Shown: positions 29,828 to 41,500 of the stretch, one piece after another
Layout: each line of letters opens with the position of its first letter
Position numbering within the stretch: position 1 is the stretch's first letter
DNA from: Paulinella micropora
Taxonomy: Eukaryota; Cercozoa; Imbricatea; Euglyphida; Paulinellidae
NCBI GenBank assembly: GCA_019918135.1
Contig: WBZZ01004089.1
Span: forward strand, 15,001-79,000
Reading direction: 5' to 3'
DNA: 64,000 nt
Notes under the pieces: model-generated
Databases searched by the model: none
Told to the model about the DNA's origin: nothing
Seen by the model: the letters and a program-made list of their open reading frames with translations, nothing else
Made by a program: the position numbers and the translations under genes

Positions 29828-31119
29828 ATGATGCAGCAGCAGCAGCAGGAAGGCCCGGTCGAACGGCTGCCGGAGCCGGAACAGCAGCTCGGCGAGAAGA
29901 CAATCGAGGAGAAGATACTTGACTATGTCGACAAGCAGAAAGACAAGGGCAAGAAGAAGAAGAAGCAGCAGCAGCCGGCAGAGCAGCTGCAGCCGACCGA
30001 GTTCAAGCGGAACATCGAAGTCTTCTACCCGCGCGAGAAGGGGGCGGGGCAGCTGTTCGTGCTAGTCGGCAAGTCGGAACGCGGCAAGACACATTTCCTG
30101 AAATGGCTTTTGTACAGCCTGTGCGCGCGCAAGAAAGACCCGTTCCAGTACGGCCTGGTCATGGTTCGTACAAAATTCAAAGCGTCGTACAGTTTCCATT
30201 TCGCGAGCGAGCAGTTTTGCAAGATCTACGAAGGGTTCCGAATGGACATCCTGCAGAACTACGTTGAAAACCTCAAAAAAAGGTTTTTGGCCAACAAGTA
30301 CCTCGAGCCGAGTTTCATCGTGTTGATGATTTGGTCGGGATCATAGACAGTACAGATCGTTGGATGCAGAACTTTTTTGGTACATACCGCCATTATAATA
30401 TAACCATATTTATTGCGGTACAATATTTGACTGGCCGCAACTCAGTGAGTCCCATTATGGGCGAACAGACCAGTCATTGCATCATGTTCAACTCGAAAGT
30501 GCAGCGGACCCTCACCAACCTGTGGGAAAACTACGGACAGCTCTTTCCCAAAAAGGAGTTTTGGGCTCACTTTGCCCAATGCACGGATGAGCGCAACGTC
30601 GGGACACGGCATGCTGCAATGGTTTACCACGAGCACATCGACCGGTTAGAATACAACTACAAAAGCTGGCTTGCGCCCGCTTCGTTGCCGGACGGCGAAG
30701 TGATTTTGCGCGGACCCGACCCGCCCAAGCCACCGAGCCGCGCAGACATCCAGAAGCAAGAGAGGCTGAAACAGCTGGCGTACCGCGCTCCGAGCTGGCT
30801 GCCAACTTCGCTCAAGGGCATGTCCCGTCAGGAGAGAGAAATGATGCAGCGCATGCTATTTTACGGCGACCGCGCGAGACAGCGCTTGAAAAGGGACGGC
30901 AAAAGCATGGCCCAGCGGGACAAGGAGATCCTCCAGAAGCTGGACCAGCAAACCCGGGACGCCGAAAAGTTGGCAGCAGAGCGGTTTGCGCAGCAGAACC
31001 AGCTGCAAGCTGCACCGTTCAAGCCCAATTTCATGTACACCAACGCCGGTACCACGGTCAAGCCGTTCGCGCCCATCATAGGTAACGGGCCGCCCGCCAA
31101 CGGTTACGACAGCTCTTAA
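29828..31119 (+). pseudogene. A32-type (FtsK/HerA) DNA-packaging ATPase, frameshift at Walker B
   Basis: ATG 29,828; about 430 codons. A Gln/Glu/Lys-rich N-terminus of 60 residues is followed by QLFVLVGKSERGKTHFLKW (Walker A, G-x-S-x-x-G-K-T). Walker B reads FIV-(shift)-DDLVGIIDS at about 30,320: one base short of a continuous frame, with both acidic residues present after the shift. The sensor-like segment is RHYNITIFIAVQYLTG. The C-terminal part is Pro-rich and charged (GPDPPKPPSRADIQKQ). The family packages DNA into capsids in Nucleocytoviricota, Polintons and virophages. This copy is much longer than, and different in composition from, the PLV's own ATPase at the right edge. Confidence 0.85.
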
Positions 31120-31135
31120 AGCGTGGGGCACGCTT
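31119..31135 (+). terminator. Hairpin overlapping the ATPase stop codon
   Basis: AAGCGTG-GGG-CACGCTT, a perfect 7-bp stem beginning on the last base of the TAA. It could mark the transcript end by the palindrome rule known from mimivirus; other fragment-B genes do not clearly show the same, so support is modest. Confidence 0.4.
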
Positions 31136-31218
31136 GGCCCATAATATCAAGGGGAGGGTGGTCACAGCTGCCCCAAAAAAACAAAAAGTTCTATCCCTTA
31201 TAGTTAAACAAGTCAAAA

Positions 31219-32812
31219 ATGATACTGGCCGCACTACCAGCTGATCTCTTGGTGGAAGTGCTTTCTTACCTCCGCGTCGGCGAGGTCGCGCACACGATCC
31301 GTCACCTCAAAACGCACACGAGCCGGTTCGCGCGCGGCCGATGGAAGCGGCGCAAAGTGCAGAACGGCGAGCTGTCCGGCCTGCACAAGTTCCTGAACGC
31401 TACTTTCAAGTACGACACCAAGTCGCTGCCGCGCCTAATCAACACCGTGTCGCGCAAGAGCGAGCACATCTGCTTTACCTGCACCCAAAAGAGGACGGTC
31501 GAGGGCTGGCTGCTGAACGTTTCCAGCAGTAACAGCACCACTGCCAGTGCTAGTACCGGCTGGGTTAGCGCGCCGGGCACGTACAGCAATGAGTTTAGCA
31601 CCGCGGGCTCGCTTACCTGCGTCGACAACGCCACCGCCAGCGCGGCCCTGACGCTGAACGTCGACGGCCAGCCAGGCGGCGTGCGCGGCGAATACCTGGA
31701 GCTCACTCCCCCCGCTGGCGTCCAGCCCCGACACGCGGGGGTCAGGGCCCTGTCATTTCTCCCGTACCAGCCGTGGGCAGAGGGGCCGTTGTACTGGCTA
31801 GCGGCGCTGCGCGTGGTGGGCTCCAACAACGATGGCCTGAACTGGACCACGCTGTATGCTTCTGGCAGCTGGGGTGCCCCCCAAAGCAGCAACGAAGGGT
31901 TAGGCCTGGCCGCGCGTTTCTTGGAGCCCGGCGCGCTGGTGCTGGGCGGCCAATACTGGTCTAAGCTCCGGATCATCCTGCCCGCCACGTACCAGCGCCT
32001 GCCCGGCACCGCGGACCAAGGGCAAGCGCAGTGTACGACAGGCAGCGCTCGGCCGGCTCGACATCAGCTTGCTAGAGCAGGACAGCACCTGCTACGACAT
32101 GGACGAGTGCCAGCTGGTCACGCACGACTGCCGTGGCGACCAGAACTGCGTCAACACGGCAGGGGGGTTTGTCTGCCAGTGCCCACCAGGGCTCGTCGCA
32201 AGCCCGCCGGGCTCGGTGAAGTTGCTGGCCTACGCCGACCCTCCGCAGCCGTGGCGCGGTTGGCTACCGGACGCCTCGTCCAACGGCTGGTGGGCGTACC
32301 GGCCCCTGGGCTTAGGTGCTTACGGTAATTGGTCCAGCGCGGAGGGCAGCTACTCCAACCCCTCGCCCGCGTGCACCAGCTGTGTCTGCAGCGCAGACAC
32401 CAACGCCGCCCCCCTCGCCGCTCCCGGCGTGCGCGGCGAGTACTTGTCCCTGTACAGCGCGTACCGCCTGCCCGCCGCGCTGCGCTATTTTACGCTGTGC
32501 GCGTCCGCGGGCATAAACGGGGCGTCCCCCACGGCCCCGGCCGCGCTCAACGTGCTGGGCTCCAACGACGAGGGGCTGAGCTGGACCAGCGTCTACAACT
32601 CGAGCGATTGGACCTGGGCGGCCGCTCAGTGTCGCTACCTGACGATCGACCGGCCCGGCTTTTTTACTCTGTACCGCTTTATCGTGGAGGCCACCTACGT
32701 CAATCACTCGCTTGCGAGTACTTCCGGGGAAGCGGCGACCGGCTGCCCTAGCTCAGCCACCGTCGCGCAATTGCGCCCGGAACTAGAATTCAGCACGGAA
32801 ACCTGTGCTTGA
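31219..32812 (+). pseudogene. F-box-like / discoidin-like / EGF / discoidin-like protein, one frameshift
   Basis: ATG 31,219. Residues 5-20 (ALPADLLVEVLSYLRVG) match an F-box start. Residues about 90-270 form a beta-rich discoidin-like module (GVRGEYLELTPP ... LRVVGSNNDGLNWTTLY). The frame shifts near 32,045. The next piece has a calcium-binding-type EGF domain (DMDECQLVTHDC; QNCVNTAGGFVCQCPPG) and then a second copy of the module (VRGEYLSLYS ... LNVLGSNDEGLSWTSVY). The end at 32,812 has no membrane anchor. F-box motifs act in the cytoplasm and EGF domains outside the cell, so the combination is odd; the N-terminus may be only superficially F-box-like. Confidence 0.6.
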
Positions 32813-32913
32813 AAAGACATTTGTTTTTTTCCGTGTGTGTGTGTGTGTGTTTTTTTGTTTTAATGATCTTGATTAAAAGAGCAGCAACTTTTTTTTGTTT
32901 TTCCCGTGTGTGT

Positions 32914-34695
32914 TTAAAGTGCCAAAGACAAGACGGCCAGCATCAGCAGCCAGGCCCAGCAGACGCCGGCCGAGCGCTGCATGGCTGAGGAGAGCGCTGG
33001 TGGCTGTGTTATTGCAGGTGGGAGGGTGCTGGCGTGGCCCGGCGCCGTAGTCGTGGCCGGCGGCGTGGTGGTGGTGGTGGTGGTGACGAACGCCTCCCGC
33101 CACCTGTTCTCGCAGCCTTCGTAGAGCTCGTAGCCCAGCCCGCGCGCCGGTGTACTGAAGTTCAGCGTAGGCACCGCGCATGCCTGGGGGCCCTGGCAGT
33201 TGCAAATTTCGCCGGCCCCCGTGGCGGGGTGCGCGTATAGTTCGAAGGGGTTGCTGATGTCTAGGCGCAGGCAGTCAGCCGTGCCGTTGTAGGACATAAA
33301 CGAAGAGTAGCGCACCACCAGGTACGCAAACAAAGGGCCCTCCACAGCTCCAGTACAAGGGCGCGACCACCGGTGGCGCAGCCTTGGTGGGCAGGGCCGC
33401 CATCTGCAAACACGTAGTCTCTGGCAGGCGCCTGTCCTGCCGTATAGCCTGGCGAGTAGCTGTTGTTAAGAGCCTCCAGCCCGTACTCGGACGCGATGTT
33501 CAGTCCATCGCTGCACAAACCGACGTGCGCTCCAGTGTCGTCCCCCGAGCTGTTCGACTTGAGCCGGAGCTGCTCGACCGACAAACTCACACCCACGTCG
33601 CAGCCACGCAAGATCGTCAGGCGCGTTTCTGCCCCCTGGCCCCTCCGCAACGCGAGCGCCACGACGCCAAAGGCGCGATCGTCGCTGCCTGAGAAGGCGA
33701 ACGAGCCCGCTGCGACAGCCACAGTCCAGCAAACTACAGTTTGCGAGCGGGGTCGCGAGCTGGAAACAGAACGCCTCTGTCCCGCTCGGGCACAAGCCGG
33801 GCGGACAGCCCGGGGCGAGTTCCTCGCCTGAGCCAGAGCTAGAGCTGTCGCTCGAACTTGAGCCATCGCTCGAACTTGAGCTGTCGCTCGAACTTGAGCT
33901 GTCATCCCTCAGGGGCCTTGTCCAATCACGATTGCAGCCAGTGTAAACCTCGTAGCCCCTCCCGCAGAGCGGCTCGCTGAAATTCTGGACGGGCGCCGCA
34001 CTCCCCGCAAAAGGGCTGGGGATGTCGATGCGCAGACAGTTCCCGGGGCCGTTGTAATTTCTGAAGGTATTGAACATGATCAGCAGGTACGCTTTTCCTG
34101 GCGTAGCGGTTCTGCTGCAGGGCCGGGCCCAACGATGGCGCAGTATCACGTCGCTGGGAGGCCCATAGTCGTCAAACATATACTCGCTTATATGCGGGTG
34201 CTTCAACGCCGAACGGCTGTAAGGGTTGTCGAGGGCCTCCGTGACATTGTCGGCTAGATTCTCCAGAATGCCATCCGAGCACATGCCTTCCCGCGCTTCC
34301 AGATCCAGCGTAAAATTTAGTTCTTTCTGGACCAGAATCATTTCCTGTGTTAGGTTGGTCAGCTTGGTCCCCACAAAGAACAGCGAATGCACATCGCAAC
34401 CCGCCGAAACTTGCACCCGGGTCTCCGCGCCCTGTCCGTCGCCCAACTCCAGTGCTACAAAAGCGCCCACCCCCTCCTCCCCGGTGCGCCCCGCATACGA
34501 GAACGAGACTGCACCTTCCGCCATGCAGCCGCACAGCTCGCGCTGGCAGTTTTCCAGCGTGCAACCAGCGGTCAGGCACATGCTGCTTGTTCCTGGAGGA
34601 CACAAACCCGCCGGGCAGCCAGCAAAAGCTAACTGCAGGCTTAACGCCAGCAACAACAACCAGCTGTTGCCTGTGATCAGTGACGTTGCAAACAT
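32914..34695 (-). pseudogene. Secreted or anchored glycoprotein with a duplicated domain, two frameshifts
   Basis: ATG 34,695 with a signal peptide (WLLLLALSLQLAFA). Domain 1 starts CPAGLCPPGTSSMC and domain 2 starts CPPGLCPSGTEAFC; both share GxGAETR, CDV, MCSDG/LCSDG, CLRIDI/CLRLDI and GYE(V/L)Y(T/E)GC. A Ser/Asp-rich linker (repeated SSSSSD) separates them. After domain 2 comes a Thr/Pro stalk (VTTTTTTTPPATTT) and a hydrophobic C-terminus (GVCWAWLLMLAVLSLAL) fit for a GPI or membrane anchor. Frameshifts lie near 33,780 and 33,350. Several N-x-S/T sites are present. A surface role is inferred. Confidence 0.65.
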
Positions 34696-35125
34696 GTGTG
34701 CGCTTTTTCTTCTTTATTCTTTTGTGTCGACTCTGTTCTGCATTCTGCACAGGTCTCTGCGCAGATCCTTCTTGTCTCTTTATTTTCTGTACGTACAAAC
34801 AGACAGGTCTAAGCCATGACAAGAGCAAGCCTGGGGGGGGGGGGGAGGGGGGGTGCTCCCCCCCCTCCTTTCCCTCTCCCCCTCCCGCCCCCTGCAGAGA
34901 TGGGGGAGGGAGAGGGAGAGGGGGGGAGGGAGAGGGAGAGGGGGGGAGGGGTGAGGGAAAAGGGGGGGGGGGTGGCATGGAGAGAAAGAAAGGGGAGGTA
35001 GAAAAGAGAGGAGCTTCTCTGCTTTTGGTGGGACGGTGTATGTCGGAATCCGGGCTGAGCTGGGTGCTGTTTTTTAATTAAAAAGAAATCACTAACGTTG
35101 GTGGACCTTTGTTTATTTTTCCCTG
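34696..35125. other. Intergenic, G-run and GA-rich low-complexity DNA
   Basis: Upstream of the secreted gene (minus) lies about 430 bases holding G runs at about 34,831-34,850 and 34,961-34,971, and a GGGAGAGG repeat. ORFs here are artefacts. The 72 bases nearest the ATG at 34,695 are the likely promoter. Confidence 0.6.
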
Positions 35126-35341
35126 TTATGCCGTTTCTAGCTCTTGCAAAAAGTCTGGAGAGAACAAAGGCTCATCCGAACGGACTGAGCTCCTGCGTCG
35201 CTCGTGTCGTGGCGCAGCCCCGGCCTCCGCCTCCTCCGCCTCAGCACCGGGATTAGCCTCTTCCAGCGGCAGGACTTCGCCCATTCCGGCAAAGCTGCTA
35301 ATAGAGCCGAAGCCGAGTGAGCTTGGGTCCTGGGGGCTCAT
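35126..35341 (-). CDS. Short acidic ORF, possible tail of the membrane protein
   Basis: From ATG 35,341 it gives about 71 residues (MSPQDPSSLGFGS ... EEANPGAEAEEAEAG ... SPDFLQELETA). It begins 32 bases after the stop of the large minus-strand membrane protein. It may be its cytoplasmic tail continued by a frameshift, or a separate small gene. No family is recognised. Confidence 0.35.
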   Translation of the reverse strand: MSPQDPSSLGFGSISSFAGMGEVLPLEEANPGAEAEEAEAGAAPRHERRRSSVRSDEPLFSPDFLQELETA

Positions 35342-35372
35342 GTAGGGTCCCACCAAGGATTGCGGGGATCTT

Positions 35373-38272
35373 TCACCCTGCTGTAATCCTCGGCCCAGAA
35401 GGTTGGATGTCCAGATTTAGCACTCCTAACATCGGGTTATAGAACTCATCTTCGCTAGCATCAATGTCTAGCGAGGGCAAGAGGCCTTCCTGTAAAGAGA
35501 GGTTAGAGATTGATCTCGGCGGCTGTGAGCCCCCGCTCTGCTGCAGCGGCTGCTGCGGCTGCTGCTGTGGCTGTTGCTGCTGCTGTGGCTGTTGCTGCTG
35601 CTGTTGGGATGGTCGTGGTCGATGATACAGTTCGTCATAATTTTCTTCGTGGTCTAGATCGGCTGGCTCTGGGTGAGACCTGTGTCTCAGCTTGCTCTGT
35701 GAATGCCGTGCGTTCGCTACTGACAGTAGCGGCTGCTTTTCCTTTCTGGCGGTGGCGGGTTGGGTGGTAGTGTCCAGCCCCGACAGAGCTGGCTTGGCTA
35801 GCAGCTGCAAGTGATGCTTTTGGTAAGACTGATAACAACAACAAATCAAAAAGCAGGCCGCGAGTGCGTAAGCCAGCCATTGGTCCCAGGCGCCCACGCG
35901 AGCTTCGAGGGCCGTCTGCCCCTGCGTCGTAGGCCCTAGACTCGACGACAGAGTCAGGGCCGGGGTCGAGCCTCCCAAGCCAGGTGGGGTGGGGGTGGGG
36001 CTGAAGCTGGAGTCCCACACCGCTGTGGCAGTGGTGGTGGTGGTGGTGGGGCTAGGGCTGGGCTCCGAGCTGGGGCTGGGGCTGAGGCCGGTGCTGGGCT
36101 CCGAGCTGGGGCTGGGGCTGAGGCCGGTGCTGGGCTCCGAGCTGGAGCTGGGGCTGAGGCAGGGGCTGGGTTCCGAGCTGGGGCTGGGGCTGAGGCCGGG
36201 GCTGGGCTCCGAGCTGGGGCTGGGGCTGGAGTCGGAGAGTGTGTCGTTGTTGTTGCCGCCGCGCGAGCGCACGAGCGCCATTCGTAGTATGCCACGTGTG
36301 GCTAGGGGGGCGGTGCAGTTCTGAAGCCACAGGGCCGCTTCCAGCGTAAGGAGCGCGTAGCTAGAGTTAAGCATGGCCCCGGGTAGTGCTCCCGGGGCCA
36401 AACACACGAACGAGCTGCGCCGTCCAGCCCAAGCGACCGATAAGTTGATGCTATACACGGCCCCGGCGTTCCAGCAAGGGTCGCGGAGGTAGCAGCGAGC
36501 AGGTACAAGCTGCTCGCTGACATTGGCGGCCAGGCTGGGGATCCCGGCCCACAGGCACGTGCCGGAAAAGCTGCCCCCTGCATCTATTGCCAGTGCAGCT
36601 CCCGACCCCGCGGGTTCCGGCCCCTGTAAGAGCATGTCCTTAGCAACAGCAGCGGCTGTTGTTGCTGAGGGCCATACGTGCAGTTGGCTGGCGGGATCCC
36701 ACCAGTGACTATAAAGATCGGGGCACCGGGGGGGTCCCGCCCAGGCTAGCAGGACCGTGACGCGGCTCTCCCCCCGGGGCCTGCTACTTCGAACAGATAT
36801 TGCCCCGCAAAGGTTCGCGTGGACGAGGGGTCGGTCGAGCCAGAGGGATCGCACAGCCACGAGCGGGCCCAAGCAAGTCATAATTGTGCGCGGGGCTCTC
36901 CCGCCGCTGCAGTGACCTCCAGCTCGCGCGCCCTGGTCTCGTTCAGGTTCCACTCCGAGCTAGACCAGGGCTCCGAGGCTTGTTCAAAAGAAGGCGTAAG
37001 CGTGCCCAGCTCGGACCAGGTAGCGAAGGCTACCTCGAGCAAGAAAGATGCCTCAGAGTTGTCATCCCCGTCCTGCACGACACTACGGCGCCCGACCCGC
37101 CACGACAGCAACGAAGCCTGTACCTCGGTCCGATCGACGCTGGCGGGCAGCGGGCTCGCGGGGGACGACGGGAGCTGGAGAGGGACCTCCCAACGCACGC
37201 ACTCTCCGTCAAGCTGCCGTAGCCAGGCAGAGGTCGAGGTCGGGGTGCAGCTAAGGGTAAGCTCCATCTCCAGCTTCCATAGCTGAAGATGTTCTGGGCA
37301 CACTTCCAGGGCGCAGAGACTGCTGTTGGATTTGTACACAACCGGGGGGCGGCCCGTGCACGTGAAACTCGGGGGCGAGTTCGAAGCCCCATGCCGCGAG
37401 TTGGGCCCCCGGCGGCGCCTGTAGCTCCAAGGTAAACCACCAGCGCGCGGTTTCATTGACAGGCCACGACCAGCCTAAGCCCAGTTGCTCGGACGACCCC
37501 AGGATGGGCCCCTCTCCGAACAGTTCGGCGAAGAGACAGAACTAGGCGACGCTGTGGGGCTCGCAGAACTAGGTGACGCAGTGAGAGAGCCACTAGGCGA
37601 CGCCGCACTGGGAGAGCCACTAGGCGATGCAGTCTGGGAAGCATGGGGCGAGCCGCTGCTTGTGGTGGTAAGGGTGGTAGTGGTGGCGCTACTACTGGTA
37701 CTACTAGCGGAGGCAACGACCGACGGGCTCACGGTTAGAGTGCGCGTCAGGTTTCCCCCCGCCAAGCCACTGTTATTTAGGCCGTTAGAGATACTCGACG
37801 ACGCCTGGGCGCGCGAACTGGCCTGGTTAACTTTGTCGATTAGTGTAATTTGAAGGCTCACCAACACAATCAAGAGAATGATTATCACGGCCGCGCAAGC
37901 CCTGTTGCAATAAAAAATCAGGCTATTCCAGCACACCTCGCTCTGGCCAGGCCTTGTCTGACCGCTGTTGCCTGCTGGTGATGTCCCTGAGGACGACCTT
38001 GGTGTTCGCAACGCTTCCGATGATCTTGGCGTTTTTGGTGCTTGCGGCGATTCCGATGTTGGCGTGGTTGGTAATGAAATATCTGATGATGTTGCTGAAC
38101 TCGTGCTGAAAGATGCATTTCTTTGAAGGGATTCCTCGGCTTCGTTCGGCACAGGGGGTACAAGGAGTCGCATGGCGGGCGTGTCGTCGGCATCGGGCTT
38201 TGCGTTGCGGGACGACCGCGGTCTTGCCGTCCGCTTTCTGCTCCGTTCGGTGAACGTAGGCTCCGTTGACAT
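35373..38272 (-). pseudogene. Large two-pass membrane glycoprotein with Ser/Pro repeats, at least two frameshifts
   Basis: ATG 38,272. The cytoplasmic-type N-terminus (SRKRTARPRSSRNAK) is followed by a transmembrane helix (ACAAVIIILLIVLVSLQI, near residue 135) and a Ser/Thr stalk with repeated TASPSGSPSAASP. The frame then shifts near 37,470. The ectodomain continues (FTCTGRPPVVYKSNSSLCAL), shifts again near 36,900 and reads to 35,373. It includes SPSSEPSPGLSP repeats encoded by a 42-48-bp minisatellite (36,055-36,230), a second transmembrane helix (WLAYALAACFLICCCY) and a Gln/Pro-rich tail with ENYDELYHRPRP. Potential N-glycosylation sites are common. I infer one gene from continuous composition and spacing; it could be two. 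Confidence 0.5.
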
Positions 38273-38501
38273 TAGCGCGGTATTTACCTGTTTTTTTTAG
38301 ACTTTTACTCTCTCTCTCTCTCTCTGTCAAATATACAAATTCTTCCTTTCCTTTTTTTTTATTAATTTAAATTCTTAAGACGAGGGCGAGAGAGAAAGAG
38401 AGAGTGAGCGTGTGCGTGTGAAAGGGGGGGAGGGGGAAGAGGAGGGGGGCAGAAGGAAGAAGAAACAAGTTGAAGAAATCGGGAGAGGGGAGAGACAAGC
38501 C
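38273..38501. other. Intergenic, CT/GA microsatellite
   Basis: CTCTCTCT near 38,308-38,324 and GA-rich DNA around 38,385-38,480 separate the end of the RNA polymerase gene from the start of the membrane-protein gene. This is the probable promoter of the latter. Confidence 0.5.
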
Positions 38502-41500
38502 CTAGGTTTTTTCGGCCTTGATGCGGTACAAGAGTCCGGTAGCGTCGAGTGTTTGTATGGCCTTGAGAAAGACAAACGAAGTAGGACGAGCGGTTAGGCC
38601 TGTGTATTGGCCAGAGGCTTGCGCTTGTGCACAGGATCTAGTGAGACAGGTAGCTTGCCCAGTGGCTGGGTCGCCAAAGCCAATGCGCCCACACGAGTTG
38701 CAGATGAAATCGCAGCGGGAATCCGAGGTTTCGAGCACTTGTTTGAGGAGAGAAGTAGAGCCGGCCTGCACGCTGGAGTTGAGAGTCATGGGATCGAACT
38801 TGCTGGCACCGTCGACCTTGCTGGACTTGGTGCCTTGGTGAGTCAGGGGGTCGATGCCCCCGCGGTGCCGTGCATTGAATTGAATCTCAGAAGTCTTCTC
38901 TTCAGCCATGTAGTATTGAAAGCCAAAAAGAGACGCGTTTCCCGCCGGGTCCAGGTCCATGCTAGCAGGGCTGTGGCGGCGCGCAGGTGCAGTGCTTCCA
39001 GCTTGTCAGGGGGGCAGGCCGCCCCCCGGGCCACCCAAGAGAGAGCCGCAGGACCTTGCTGAGGGCGGCGAGGGCGGCACCCCCGCCGACCCTGGCGGCG
39101 CCGTCGCGCCGCAGCCAGTGCTGCAGGCAGCGCTTCCAGAGCTTGGCGGGCGTGGGCAGGCAGAGCGACTCCAGGACCCAGCGGAAGTCGGGGCGCCACT
39201 CCCCGGGGGGCATGCTGCCGGGGGGCATGCTGCCCCCCGAACCCCCCCCGGCCTCCCTTCCAGCCCGCGGTAGCGGGCTGGGCGGTGTACATGAGTATTT
39301 CCTGGTTCCAGGGCCAGACGTGGGTGGCGGAGCCACCCGTGACTTGGTTAATGAGTTCCGGCCCCACCTGCGCGACGAGCCGTGTCTGCAGGGTGGTGAG
39401 GCAGTCGTTGATAGTTTTGCGGAACATTTGCGAAGGCCCGAGCAGCACGGCGGGGCGTTCCCCCGTGGGCAGGTAGGGCAGGCAGCGGTCGGGGAGCATG
39501 ACGCAGACGGTGCACTTCTGTCCCGAAGTGTTGGTTATCTTGTCGCCGTGCTGGAAGGTAGCGAGGCGGACGGTGACGACCCGGGCGCTGGCCTGGTAGC
39601 GGCTGCCGGACGGGAGCGGGCGCAGGAGCTCGGCAAGGGCCCCCGCGGAGGGGTCGGGGTCCGCCACGCACAGCGCAGGGGTCCCCACGAGGGCTCGGCC
39701 CGGGGTCGGAGCTCCATCGTCTGCGGCTGAGTGGATGGCAAGGTAGGTCTGAGCGACCACGCCGCGCACTGCCGCGCGCACCTCGCGGACCACGTTTTCC
39801 TGAGTCATGAGGCCGACCGCCGTCGCCGCGGCCCCGCCTCCGAGCCGGACAGCGGCGTGCACGGGCTCTCCGCCGAGCGCCCGCAGCAGCCTATCGCCCT
39901 GCAGAACCAGGCGGCCCACTGCGGGGAGCCCCAGCCCCGCGTAGGGGCTCTCCCCGTGCTGGGCCTGCGCCGACAACAGGTAACCCTTCGCCGCCCTGGC
40001 CGCGCCGCCCCCGCCACCACCACCCCGCCAAACCTGCGATAGGCGCCCGGCCCTGCGCAGGGCCTGCTCGTGCAACAGCGCGCGGGCACTGCATTCGCGC
40101 AGCCTCTTCCAGCCCAGCCCGCTAGCGCGGGCTGGAGGGAGGGCAGGGGGGGGTCCGGCGGCCGGGAGGCCCCCTTTCGGTCCCCCGAAGGGGAACCGGA
40201 GTTGGAAGGTGTCGCGGTAGCTCTTGTGCTCGACGTGGGCAAAGACTCCGCGGTCGACGGCGCCCTGTGACCGACTGCGGGCTGGGCAGGCTGCCCCCCG
40301 CTGGCGAGTTTGGCTAGGCTCTCGCAGCCGAGCTGGCAGGCGGCTTCTTGGACGGAGAGCCAGGCGAGCACCCCGGCCTCGCGCAGCGCCCGCCAGCATG
40401 CGAGGTCCTCGGAGGTAGCGACGTGTGCGCAGTTGCTGATTTCGTAGGACAGGCCGGGCGTGGGCGCGAGGGGGAGTCCGCAGAGGGCGCGCAGGCGCTT
40501 CAGGGCCCAGACCCGCCGTACCCGAGTGGGCAACGCTACCCGTTCGTGGTCTACGTGCAGCACGGGGGCGACCAGGCGGCCGGGGTGAACGTGGATGAGC
40601 AGGCGGCGTTTCGTGTGGTCGAGCAGGACCCCCAGGTGTCGCAGCGCCAGGCCCCCCGCCTCCATAACGTGCGTGCGCTGTGCGCCTCGCTTGAGGGTGC
40701 GCAGCTGATGTGCCAGCGCCTCCGCGGCCTCCGGCCCGCCGACCACAAACCCGACCAAGCGCCCGAAACACTCCACCGCATAAGCCCCCGACCCGATGAC
40801 CGCGGAGGCCCGGCGCGGCAGCGGCGCACAGCGCAGCACGAGCCAGTCCTCCAGGGCACCCAACCACTAAGGCGGCAGCTCGGGCACGACAGTAGTGAAG
40901 AGCGCCAGGCGCTTGTCGTAGCCCGACTTGCTGGACTTGCTGGTTTCGCAGGGGTCCAGGAAGCCCATCTGTGATATATCAAAGCGCTGGTCCGAGGTCA
41001 TTCCTTGGCCGTTAGGCACCATCTGGCATACGTGCCTGGCCAGCGAGTACTTCTTGGCCAGGTTCCCGCGGAATTGTTGCAGTACGCGCTGCAGCGGCTG
41101 CCCGTCCTCACCAGTGCCGCCCCCCGCCACGCCCCCGCCCCCCCCCCCCCCCCCCCGCCACGGGTCTGTCCCTGGGCGAGGTGAACTCTTGGAAACTTCG
41201 GCTAAGCTGGCGCGAGTCAAACAAATGTGCGGGGGGGACGCACACCGCTAGCCCCGCCCAGGAGGCCAGGCGGGATTGCAAGCAAACCCTTTCCTTGTTC
41301 ACCGCGCGCTTTAGGTTGTGGGCGTAAAGCTGAGCTAGCGTCAGCAGCGCTCTGTTCTGCAGGGCCAGCGGGTCCGACAAACCCGCCTGCCGGGGGACCC
41401 CGTGGCTGCCTAGCACCCCCGGCAGCCCCGCCTCGGCCCGACAAAGCATACGGGTCCGCCAGGTGCTCTGCCTTGCGCTCGTCGCCGTAGGCAGCGACCT

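Noticed and set aside
34812..35050. Gly/Glu/Arg-rich ORFs on both strands
   Set aside because: They are products of G runs and GGGAGA repeats without independent support.
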